In this document: positions 53,183 through 64,000 of the stretch, in pieces
Numbering within the stretch: the stretch's first letter is position 1
How the letters are laid out: each line of letters begins with the position of its first letter
Source of the DNA: Syngnathus acus
Lineage: Eukaryota; Chordata; Actinopteri; Syngnathiformes; Syngnathidae
Reading direction: 5' to 3'
DNA length: 64,000 nt
NCBI RefSeq assembly: GCF_901709675.1
Contig: NC_051091.1
Span: forward strand, 8,156,967 to 8,220,966
Translations under genes and position numbers: made by a program
The notes under the pieces: model-generated
What the model was told of the DNA's origin: nothing
Databases searched by the model: none
Seen by the model: only the letters and a program-made list of their open reading frames with translations

Positions 53183-56100
53183 ATGAACACAGGTAAAACA
53201 ATTTAATTGACGTTCTTGTAAATGATACGATCATCAACTGGAGTACTAAGTTCTTAAGTATGTTTTTCATTGTTTTTATTTTTTTTCCCCAGCGCCGTAG
53301 ATAAAGATAAAATATTATTTATTAACTCGTTGCTTTACGTCGAATCTGCTTACAATGGTCAATTAATTTAATACCTAGACGCTTGAGTTGTTTTTTAAAA
53401 TGGAAATTAGCAAAGGAGCCTGTTCATGTTTGCAAAATGAATCACATTCATCACATTGCTGCACATTTGTCACTGTCCAATACATACGATACAGTACTGT
53501 GGTTGCATTCTAAATGCATGAGCAGTTGCTTTAAGGGACTTTGAATCACAGGAAGCCACTCAGGGAAATCCCTTCCATTATTGTTCTTCCAAAGGGTGGA
53601 CAAGCATTCTCAAAATATACCAAAAGGACCAAATGTACACTTTAAAACTTGATAGTTGCACAGAACTTTATTCTAATGAATACACTCACATGCGTTACAA
53701 TTTGACGTTTCAGGGAACACCCCTCGAATGAGCCATATCCTATTTTTAATCATCTTACCATTTCCTTTTCCTGTTGTTCCCTTAGATTGCACCAACAAGC
53801 CCTGTGTCGCTCCAAAGCCAACACTTGCTTGTCCCTCCCATGTGATGTTCATGTCCTCAGCCAGGGGTCCCAAACCTTCTGTTGCCCCCAAACCTATCCT
53901 GAAGCACCATTCCAGGGAACCCCTACGATCAGGTATCGCAGAGGGATGCATTAACGGGGTTCTCAACGGAGAGACATTTTCAGACCACCGTGAAGTGTCA
54001 TCACAAAGACGAACTTTAAGTGAGAACCAACAGGATGACGAGGACTGGAGACTCACGGACAGCGCCCTCACGGATGAGCTGGACTCCCTGGACACGCTGT
54101 GGACCAGCGACGACCGGCTCACCACCGACTCGGAGATGATTGACACCACGGATGTGACAGAGGACATGGACGAAGATGCGGGCGAGGCGCTGGCTGACAC
54201 GGACGGCCTCTCCATGGGAGACGTTTCCGTTAACAGCGTGGATGAGGAAAAAGGGGCCGGGATGGAGAAGATGGCGCCGAGGCGGGAAGAGGTAGATGAC
54301 ACGGCCGAGTCTCTCACTGATGATGTCCTTAGTGAACCCAGTCAACAAGCATCCACTCCTAATAATGGAATTCCCTGTATGGCTCTTAAGGTTGACCATG
54401 AAAATATTGCAAAGCTGGAGCTCAGCGCAGTTGAGGAAGACCACAACATTCCATTTGGTGACCAGAAACGAATCTGTCGTGAAGCTAAAAAGCACATCGC
54501 CTTGGAAGACCGTCAAAGCCACGAGCCTTATTATGTATCTCCAGAGGACATTATCAAGAAAGAGATGATCCCAAATCAGAATCGAGCCAGTCCACGTTCA
54601 CCACTGAGGCAAGGTGACCACAGGTGTCAAGGCCAAAAAGGATACCAGAGGAGTAAATCCATGACAAGCGAAGAGCAAAGACTAGATGCCTCGTTAAATC
54701 GTTTGTACTGCCAACCCAAATTTCATCTGCTCTGCAACTCCGACACCCCGTCATCTTTCACGGGAAACCAAGTGCTTGTACCAGGAAAATCGGACTTCTT
54801 CCGGCACGCTTTAGGCGATGACATCACTGATCTGGACATTGGCGACGACCACCTCTACGAGGATCCGGGAGATGATAGCTCAGAGGGGGAGAATGTCTTC
54901 CCTTTGAGCCGGAGCACATCGGGAATGCGCTCTCGCTCGCTGTCGCATCACATGAACAGCGAGGCGGGAGGGCGCCTCGTATACGGTCCCAGGTTCAGTC
55001 AGAGAGGACCCGTGTTGAGCAGCAGCCCAATGTTGAAGAGCTACCCCAAACCTCACTATCTGCCCCTGTACCCTTCGTCCTCCACGTCCACCCCCGGTTG
55101 TCCCCACAGAAACACAGAAGGCTCGCCTTGCGGAAGGTTCTCGAGATGCACGCCGTTGTCGTCCAGCGGCTTGTCGACACCCACGTCTGTCGTGGACATC
55201 CCGCCGCCTTTTGAACTGGCCTACATCACCAAGAGACCCATCACCAAGAGTTCACCCTCGCTGCTCACTGACACGGACTCCTCGGAGAAAAACCGAAAGA
55301 AGAAATCCTCCATTAAGCGCTTCCTGATGCTCAAGTTTAGACGGAAAGAGGAAAGCAAGTCATCTAACCAGTCCTCATCTGAATCCGAGTCCAGTCACCT
55401 GACACCCAACAGACTGCTGGATCTGGATCGGCGCAGCGTGGCTAGTTCTCCGCGGCTCCTTCAGCGTTCTGCTTGCCAAGCATCACCCGAGACGGCACCT
55501 GCCTTCCTGTTCTACCCGAACGCCACAAGAACAGGAAGCTCGGTGGCCTTCCTCAATCGCAGCGTGGTACGGGTGGAGTCTTTTGAGGAGCGCTCCCGTG
55601 TGCCTTTCTCGCCACTACCCCTCACCAAACCTCGCTCCATCTCCTTCCCCAATGCCGATACCTCGGACTATGAAAATGTTCCCGCCGTTCACTCGGACTA
55701 CGAGAACGTTCAAGTCCTGCAGTGGAGAGCCGTGCGACCGCTGCCTTTGGGCGACTTCTTTGAGCGTCCCACGCGGGTGCTGTCGTCTGCCAATGAGACG
55801 GACGGTTACGTGGACATGAGTAGCCTCCCTGGGTTTGATGTCAAGGCCAAGTCAGCTCAACAGGAAGCAGAGAGGTGAGTTACACGGCACAGATTTTGAC
55901 TGCCAGTCTGGTCATTTACACTAATTCCCCCTGGTATGCAGCACTTTATGTACAGTACCTTCTTAGTCTTTTTCTTATCCTAACGCGCTTTGTTGAAGCT
56001 TTGCGGAAAAAAAAAAAAAATCCTCGAATTCCATAAAAAGACCAAGAATAAGCAAAAAAAAAAAAAATCTGAAAATTAATTATTCTTTGCTGGATAATAT

Positions 56101-59100
56101 ATGATGAGGTGACTTCGGTTTTGTATTATTATATTCTGCTTATTAAATCTGAGTTGTCATACAAAAGTCTGCAATTCATAGAATAGCAAGAGAACTAGAA
56201 TTGTTTTTCATCAGGGAATAATGATTAAAAAAAAGACAATACTGAATATAAATTTTTTGGAACATCCATGATTTTGACATTACATTATTTGAAAACATCT
56301 AATATTTTCCATATTAAAAAAAATCTTCAGCTAAGCATCTCGTGAAATCATCCCCAAATATAGAGTTTAAAAAATGTTTTAGGGATTTTAGCCTTGTGAA
56401 ACTCATACCGCCTGAAAAAGACCCCGCTCTCAAGTGTTCATCTTTTCTTATGAATTCTTCTACTATCCCGTTGCGTGTTATTAGGGTTCAGCGTGAGGCG
56501 ACGCTCTGCATGAATATTGTGACATTGCTCGAACGTGTGCACAAGATGCTGTACTATTTGTGATTCCACTTCACGTAGAAACACTGTTGCGAAAATGTCA
56601 TTCATAGATCATGTGTGTGAGACAAATAGCTGAAAGAGCATTTATTGGAATAATCAGCGATGCTGTGCTGACATTAACGCCCTTCCGCCCTACCACCCCC
56701 CCACCACTCCATTTCTGTTGGCCGTGCCTTCATACAGTCCACTCGGAATGATTAATAGACGCAGCGTTTTGGAGCCGTTTCTCTTTTTGGCTTGCTCAGA
56801 AACATGAGATTGTATCTTCTTTGCATTTCGCTGTCTTCTTCTCGGTCGCATGATTTGTCTGCACATTGAAAACAAATCACAAGCTCTCAAATGAGTAGTG
56901 CAGACACATCAATTGGTTTGAATTCAAGACAAATGTAGTTTGCATTGGTCATGCATGCATTTCGGGTTGATGCTTCTATTTTAAGGTAAAATGATTCAAA
57001 TAGCTGTCCATTGTCCTTTTTCATCCGTCCATCAAATTTCTATAGCTCAACCATTCAAACTCCCAGTTAAACCTTTGGATGATTTCGAATCGATGAAACA
57101 AATCTGTACATGTGTTTGTGCGGCAAACTGGAGATTCTGTCAATTCAATTAAATACAGTGATGCCTTGATTTGCGACTTCTATTGCAAAGCATTTTTCTC
57201 CACTGAAATGAAGAAAAAAGGCCTAATCTGTAACTGCCGTGGCCACCAGGGGTCAGTACAGACACAAAAACACATATGAAGACAACACGTCACTCAGCTC
57301 CAGTAATATTCTTGGCAGAGGATAAAGAATACGTTTGTAGGAGTATTATTATATTATGTCTTAATGTGTTGCTACAGTGTTTGTATTCAAATATATTTAG
57401 CTAAAGGAGTTATTTACACTTGAAGAATTAATCACTATCTGCCAAACTGCCACTTGTGGTATGTGTTTGAGTTGCTGCCATCTAGTCCTCATTTTGGCTC
57501 ATTTTTGGAGTGCAAAAAAAATCCTCAAAACTTCCGTCAGGTCACACGCAGGTCAATTGACGATTTTATCCCCATTGTGCAGTTTATGAAGTGTACTAGA
57601 AAGTTCTGTGCTCAGCCGCGCAATCGCCTGCAAGCATCCTATCAGCAGCTGCTTTCGAAGCTATCAGCGCAGCTAACCTAATCAGCCATGAACCTCAAGC
57701 GGACGGAGAATGAATAGTTTGTCTCCCCTTACAAATTTTATGGCAATATGTTTTGCTCCGTGTCCGCATTTAAGACGTGAGCGAATCAGACGAATATAGA
57801 AGCTGACGACATGTCGTTTGAGCTTCACGCAACCTCTTGTACCTCATCCAAAGACTGAATTTCAGTAATGATCCGTGGCGTCGTAATGATGCTCACATAT
57901 GTTGTTCATATGTCGCTCATTTGCATCTCAGCAGGGTTGAAATCAAATCATGCTCGTCGTGATCACCATTGCGTCACCGGCGAAATGTAAAGAGGCATTT
58001 TATTTGCATACGGCGTACGCTCCCCGTCGAGTTGCAGCCAGTCAGCAACATACATCCAGCGCTCCCTGTAGAGGAGGACCAGCAGACTCACTCTGAGTGC
58101 GCTTGTCACTCCGGGCCTTGCCGAGGCCACTTTATTGGTCGCAGTAAAGCTGCAACGTTTCAACTATTCACGCTCGCTTCGAACACTCCGAATGTTTATT
58201 GCGGCGATGTTTCAACATAGGAGATAACAAAGGACTTAGAAGGCTAATAAAAATGTTTTTGATTTATTGTCAAATTAGAACATGTTAGCCACTACACCCA
58301 CTGGACACTTCATTAGGCACACCTGCACAAATCTAATGGGATCAATGAAAGAGTTACGGCAAAATTGTAGAAAAATTCCGCTGATATATTTTGACTACCG
58401 TATGATTCGTGCCACTCCGTCTTTGCAGCGCCTCGACAGAAGTCTACCAAGTGTGTTCACTTGCTGCTGGGCCGCAAAATGTGTCATCCAATTCTGTCAA
58501 TGGACCCACAAGAGCTGATGAAGATGCCGGACGCACCTCGGAGGAGGAAGATGCTGGTGGCGAAAGCAACTATGATAGACAGGTACATTTGGACAACCGA
58601 TTTTTATTTATCAGGGTCAATGAGCCACTCATTATTTACATTTTATGGCAGCTTATGGTGCATAATATGTTAGAAGGGGAGCCAAAATGCATTTCATACT
58701 TCTAGGTAGGGCTTGTAATACTTAAATATTATATTACAACCTTTGACAGATGGACGGACGATCCCGAGCTTTTTACATCGCAATGGATCTACTGGACACC
58801 GAGAGACTGTAAGTTAGCTCATCATTATTCAAACGCAATTGTGTCTTTCTGCGTAAATCATTCTGGTTTTTTTTTTCTGTTTATAGACATGTGAAAGCAC
58901 TCAAGCTTCTACAGGAAGTAAGTGACGGATCAATTTATTTCTTTTCTCTTGTTTTAAGGACCCCACCCTCGTAATTTCCACTGTGCTTAGACGGCAAAGT
59001 GTCGGAAATGTGGACATATGCCCAGATGCTAACCTGAAAGTACTTTTTATTTTTCCTTTGCTATCATTTAGGGACATTAGAAGAGACTCATTGCCAATGT

Positions 59101-62100
59101 TTGCTTCATTTTCTTAATGAGGGCTTAACGAGTGCGGTTGTTTCACTTCCTTTTAATTCCGCTAGTTAGCTTAATGAACCAAACTTCCCACAGACAGAGG
59201 AGGTGAAATATGCAAAAGACATTTGCACCTTAATTGGACATTTCTTAATGAAGAGGCTGTACCTTTTTAAAATAAGCCATCCCTCTTGTGCCGCAAGGAC
59301 TTTCGGGAAGCAGTAGCGACCGCTGTGACGGCTGATGGAGAGCCTGTTTTGGATGAAAAAAGACTTTGCGAGATTTTCAACGAGTTGCCCGACGTCTACC
59401 TGCTGCACCGCACGATCCTCACCGAGCTGGAGAATCGAACTCGGCACTGGTGAGACTGTTCAAATTACATTTGCGTAGTATGTCACCTCTAAATTGAATT
59501 TTCACGTCTTCCATTGCTCAGAGAGCTTGACACTTTTTGTTTGTCAATGTAGGGAGGAGAGCCAGAGGATCGCAGACATCTTCCTCTCCAGGAAGGCAGA
59601 GTTCTTGCTCTTCACCACCTACATCGGGCATTACGACCGAAGTATGAACCTGCTGGAGGAGAGCTGTCGAACCTCAGCTGCTTTTGAGGCCATCGTCCAA
59701 AAGTTTGAGGTCAGTGCATTTCTGACATATAATCAACAAACCTTGGCCTAACGTGTAGTTTTTGTTGTGGTTCAACACAATCTGAAATTAAGCTTTAAGG
59801 AGATATTAAGTGTGATAAAATAATGACAACTGTCCAATTTCTGACAGTTACAAAAAAAAATCAAAATGTATCTTGTTCTGGCAGAATATAGGCTTCTGTA
59901 ATTTTTAGATGAAGGGAAAAATGTTTTACTACAATTATTTACAATAAAGGACACTCGTTAACCAGTTATAAAAATGAAAAAAAGAAATTTGAATTTACCA
60001 TTTTTAGGGAAAATAACTACATTTTTACAACAGTACCAGGCTGGATTAAAGGACAGAGCAGGCCTTATGTGGCCCCCGGGCCATATGTTGCCCACCAGTG
60101 GCCGAGCACCTTCATAATTAAACGAAATGCATCCCTCCTTGGTACACCAAAAACTCAAATTGAATTTCCTCCAGACCGTCAAAGGGCAACACTCAACTGT
60201 GCGTTTTTTCTTCCGTGGTTCAGTAACAGCTTGCTTTTAATGCAGTTGACATTTGGACGTTCACTTGCAAACTGACTTTCCTGTGTTGTAAAGGTCTTTT
60301 GACCATGAAGAATGGTTTGTCACTCCCTTGCTGCCTTTCCTTTGCATCAGCCTTCTGCCTTTATGCTATGGCAGACAATGCAGCCTGCAAAAAAATCTGT
60401 ATAAACTGAAGTTTAGTATTTTGCAAATGTGCAAATTGTCCAAATTTAATGTGATATTCTATTTTGTTCATAGCAGCAGAATCCATCGGGGGAAAAAGTT
60501 TCTCTAAAGCAACAACTCCTCCAGGTGATCGTGCGTGTGGCTCAGTACCGCATGATCCTCACAGGTGACTACACTTTAAAAAAAAAAAGAATATCTTCAC
60601 TTTTATTATTCCATATGTCAACTTATTGCCACTCTTGCTTTCAGATTACTTGAACAACCTCTCCCCTGATTCACAAGAATATGAGGACACCCAAGGTACA
60701 ATAAACATGCTGAATAAAGCCAATGTGGACACAAGCTGTTGCTCACAAGAGAGTCTTACTAGCCTCTGTTTGTTTGTTGTCCACGACTTTATGGACAATT
60801 TATTCCATTTGGCATGTAGAGGTGGCCTTGAGAGAGCCAATTTAGATGTCTTTACTAGGAAGAAGGTGAGCCACTGGTGGTCATTTTTTTGCACCGACTG
60901 GAAATCATCACGGTGGCAGTGAACAAGTAAACAAGGTGCTTCATGCATAAAAGAATCTGCGAGGGAGAGCCGTGCAGTTGCTTTGTTATTGTGCTCGTAG
61001 ACCCGAGAGGAGATTCGAATAGTTTGGTTATTTTTGTTACTTTGGTGCAGTTCATCAACCCTGCCAACTACAACAATAATAAGATAGAGTTCGCAATTTG
61101 GATTTCAAACATGACCCACACAGAAGACAAATGAGGCATTGACTGACCAAACCCAGCTCCCTGTTAGACAATCAAAGATAACCTTTGCTTTATTCCCTAG
61201 TGGGTAAAACAAATGTTTAATGCAGGCATGACATATAATATCAACCCCCCCCCCCCTTTTTTTTTTTTGCTTGACTTCATTCAGCTGCTGTTGTGATCGT
61301 GGCAGATATTGCAGACCAGGCGAATGACAGTTTAAGACATGGGGTGAGTTTAATGTCTTGTTTTTCCATGATGATTTGTGATTTAATCAAATACTGGTGA
61401 CAAATTATGTTTTGACTCCGACAATGTTGTTTATTCTATGTGCTGCGTGTAGTTTATTGTTTTAAATCCAATTTCCCAATATGATCTGAGCAGAAGAGAT
61501 TTGTTGCATTGAAGTGGTTGATTTATTTATTATTATTTGCATTTATTGCCGCACTCCCATTTGCCAGCATGCAAATGGGAGTGCGGTGCAAAGCTCTACT
61601 TTTGTCATTGTCTAGGAGAACTTGCTGCGCTTGGTCAACATCGAGTATAGTGTTCACGGCCAGCGGGACCTGCTGCAGCCTGGTCGGGTATGATTCTCAT
61701 AACGTTGCATTGTTTCAGTCCGTACTGGGCCACACCCCCTTTTGTCCTTTACACAGTCACTGAGCTGGGAATTCCCTGTTAGCTTGAAACAATATTAAGA
61801 ACAGGAATCACTCAATTGTGTGTCATTTTTGGTGTCAGGTGTTTGTGAAGGAGGGCACCCTGATGAAGGTCAGCAGGAGGAGCCGACAGCCTCGCCACCT
61901 GTTTTTGGTAAACAAGTTCAGTCAAACACACGCTAACATCGAAATTACTTTGTACAGCTCATACCAAGCGTAAAGCTAAGCTTGTGTATTTAAAACATCA
62001 CTTAGGGTGGCCCATAAGCCTAATGCTAACGCACAATACAAAACAGATGACCCAGGCTAATTAATAGCATCTCTGTTGCGGTGTCTTCAACCTGCAATGG

Positions 62101-63979
62101 ATGTCTGAATACAAATGGTGCAGCAATACACATGAACAGACAAAATAGCAATACTGACAATATCTTCTTTATCCTATCTGAAAAATGAGGAGTATATTAC
62201 TCTTTGTGTATTATGTATATGTGTTTTCTTTTGCCTCATATTGGCCAAGACAACACTCGAAGGATCCACACAATGACCTCATCATGATAACATTTTTAAT
62301 TCAATAAATTCAATTATTCACATTTATTATATTTAAGTCAATACATTTAATTTAAATCAAATGTGATTATTTTATGACAGTGTGCTTTATTGCATTACTG
62401 CCCAATAACTGTTTGCTTTATAATGCTAATAATAATACAAAGAGCTTTTCCCCTCTGGCCTATTTCTCCATGCAGACTGCTCTATTAAGAGCAGGGTTTC
62501 CTGACAGGATGTTTCTAGATTCTGACTTCCTGAGAGACTTAAAAATATAATGACAACAGAGGGAAGACCAAAACCACCTCCTTAGAATCTGACAGTAAAA
62601 TTACCTTAAAGAACCATAACCGTGTCAGCTGACATGTTTTTTAGTCTGCTAGTCACGTCTCTGCGCAAATTTTAGACAAATGATACCAACATAAAAATTC
62701 AGTGCTTTTCCTTTCTGCAAGTTGCTTTTAATATGTTGTCAGGTTGCCAAAACACTAAAAAATTCTCATAAAATATGTGTAGTGTCTGTCTTCTACCCTG
62801 CTGGTGTTTCCACCTTTGACGGTCATCAAGTTTTATCAGTTTTTATGAATGGCTGCGTAATAAAACATGCCTGCCAGGGCTCCAATTTCATCATCCGAAA
62901 ACCCAAGTTCACTTGATATAATGCAGATGTTAATAGCGCAGTCGATACATTTTTTTACGTTACAAAAGCTCACGATGATAATGTACTTAGTGGGAAATAG
63001 AGTCCTAAATCTCAGTGTGCAAGCTACAGGTTCACGTCAATGAGATGTGTTGACATTGCCACCTAATGGAGAATAGCTTCCCTTGCAACATTTGAAATAT
63101 ATTTCAACATTTATTTCAATTGCACTGTTTTGCGTGAAACATTTTTTTTCTCCTGCTTTTTTATTGACTTATTATCATTTCTGTGTTTATAGATGAACGA
63201 CATGTTACTATACACTTATCCGCAACAGGATGGAAAATACAGATTGAAGAACACTTTGTCACTTACTGGATTGAAGGTAAAAAAAAAATTCTAAACTTTG
63301 TATATAATGGAATTTAAATGAGCTGAAAAAAAGCTTGGTAAAATTAACCATATCGAATAAAAAAAATCATTTGTATCACCTAAATATATTTAACTTGTTT
63401 TTCAATTCATGTTTTTTGTTTTTGTAGTTCAGTGAATGGAGTAGGATTTCTAATTAATTCATTAAAAATTGTTTGTTCCTTTCATGTCATCATGGCTCAA
63501 TTGCCCAGGTCAGTAAACCAATCATTGAAAATGTCCAACATGCTCTGAGGATGGAGGGGAATGACATCTCCATCACCTTGTCTGCAAGGTGAGAGACAGT
63601 TGATCTTCCTTACAGTGCTAACCAATGCAAGCTTGTGTTATCCTGAATATTGTGCTATTCGACAGCTCCTTCATTGAAAGTGAAGACTGGTTTTACACTT
63701 TGAGTCACACCGTGAGTGACCTCAACCGAGGAGCCGTGCCGTTCAGCAACTGCTCAGACGTAAGCGATTATTAATCCTTCACTATAATATGCAACAAAGT
63801 AGGATGAACTCACCAATGTTTGTTTGTATGTGTGTGGCCAGGCCAGAGATCATCTGCGTTTCACCTTAGGCGAAAAACCCCCCACACTCGTTCCAGTGTC
63901 TCAAGTGATGATGTGTATGAACTGCACGTCGGATTTCAGCCTGACTTTACGTCGACATCACTGCCACAGCTGCGGGAGG
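53183..63979 (+). CDS. fgd5: FYVE, RhoGEF and PH domain-containing protein 5, partial (3' end beyond the window)
   Basis: FGD5 is an endothelial Cdc42 exchange factor. Coding exons seen: 53183-53192, 53786-55874, 58429-58582, 58750-58808, 58888-58918, 59298-59449, 59553-59709, 60477-60564, 60645-60695, 61285-61343, 61616-61687, 61839-61907, 63193-63276, 63509-63588, 63666-63759, 63842-63979; frame is kept throughout. The 2.1 kb exon 2 encodes an acidic disordered region, then VVDIPPPFELAYITKRPITK, SIKRF and PLTKPRSISFP, all FGD5 hallmarks. The DH domain (from RSRAFYIAMDLLDTERL to DYLNNLSPDSQEYEDTQ), the PH domain (LMKVSRRSRQPRHLF, DGKYRLKNTL) and the start of FYVE (CMNC, RRHHCHSCGR) follow. 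A donor follows at 63980, so the rest of FYVE and PH2 lie outside. The human start aligns with the Met codon at 53843; exon 1 adds about 23 residues with a second APKP motif. Confidence 0.94.
58298..58350 (+). repeat. fragment of a dispersed teleost repeat next to fgd5 exon 3
   Basis: CACTGGACACTTCATTAGGC then ACACCTGCACAAATCTAATGG resembles the terminal phrase (CACTGGCCACTTTATTAGGTACACC) of a very common fish retroposon. It ends about 80 bases before the exon 3 acceptor. Confidence 0.55.
60041..60110 (+). repeat. fragment of a dispersed teleost repeat in fgd5 intron 7
   Basis: TATGTGGCCCCCGGGCCATATGTTGCCCACC-type phrase (split here as TGTGGCCCCCGGGCC and ATATGTTGCCCACC) resembles the end of a common fish DNA-transposon-type repeat. 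It is short, and the family is not certain. Confidence 0.4.
61245..61268. repeat. C12-T12 homopolymer junction before fgd5 exon 10
   Basis: Twelve C followed by twelve T, ending 16 bases before the exon 10 acceptor and forming its polypyrimidine tract. Likely length-variable. Confidence 0.8.
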
Positions 63980-64000
63980 GTGAGTGGCAATGCAAATAAT

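Noticed and set aside
54016-54522. 168-codon minus-strand ORF
   Set aside because: It is antisense to fgd5 exon 2, which encodes recognisable FGD5 sequence in the plus frame.

Overview
This window is vertebrate nuclear DNA from a ray-finned fish, most likely a percomorph teleost. The signs are short exons split by compact GT-AG introns, orthologues of single-copy vertebrate genes, vasotocin-type receptor biology, and diverged interspersed repeats of kinds seen across teleost genomes (one tRNA-headed element ends in a GGAT-type tail). A syngnathid-like fish is possible, but that is only an impression from the repeat sequence. I see no bacterial, phage, CRISPR or intact viral feature.

Layout from left to right: first coding exon of a GM2/GD2-synthase gene (b4galnt1, minus strand, runs off the left edge); os9 (plus, 15 coding exons); c1galt1 (plus, 3 coding exons, one GC-AG intron); apof (plus, one coding exon), followed by a tandemly duplicated 3' segment carrying a SINE; pa2g4 (plus, 13 exons); rpl41 (plus, 25 codons in 3 exons); crbn (plus, 11 exons); a V2-type vasotocin receptor (minus, 2 coding exons) head-to-head with vhl (plus, 3 exons); tatdn2 (plus, 6 coding exons); ccdc174 (plus, 11 exons); a gene-poor 5.6 kb; and fgd5 (plus, 16 coding exons seen, cut off inside the FYVE zinc finger at the right edge). 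I assembled the exons by hand. Every exon chain keeps frame across all junctions, and every complete one ends in a stop.

The genes do not form an operon or a single pathway. From general knowledge of the human map, b4galnt1, os9, apof, pa2g4 and rpl41 correspond to human 12q13-q14. crbn, vhl, tatdn2, ccdc174 and fgd5 correspond to human 3p25-p26. c1galt1 corresponds to human 7p. The join between the two main blocks lies in the few hundred bases between rpl41 and crbn. Three genes act in ubiquitin-dependent quality control or signalling (OS9 in ERAD, CRBN in CRL4, VHL in CRL2), and crbn and vhl lie within about 12.5 kb start to start.

The observations most worth checking are: the VHL BC-box cysteine (human C162) is alanine here; the cereblon drug pocket carries Ile at human V388 and Leu at human E377; c1galt1 has a GC-AG intron; the apof 3' region is a duplication with a SINE inserted and a clean 10-bp target-site duplication; CCDC174 has a 27-residue proline-rich tandem duplication; fgd5 has a triple NAG acceptor; and a CpG-rich retroelement-like block sits in c1galt1 intron 1. 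I did not find a previously undescribed system.
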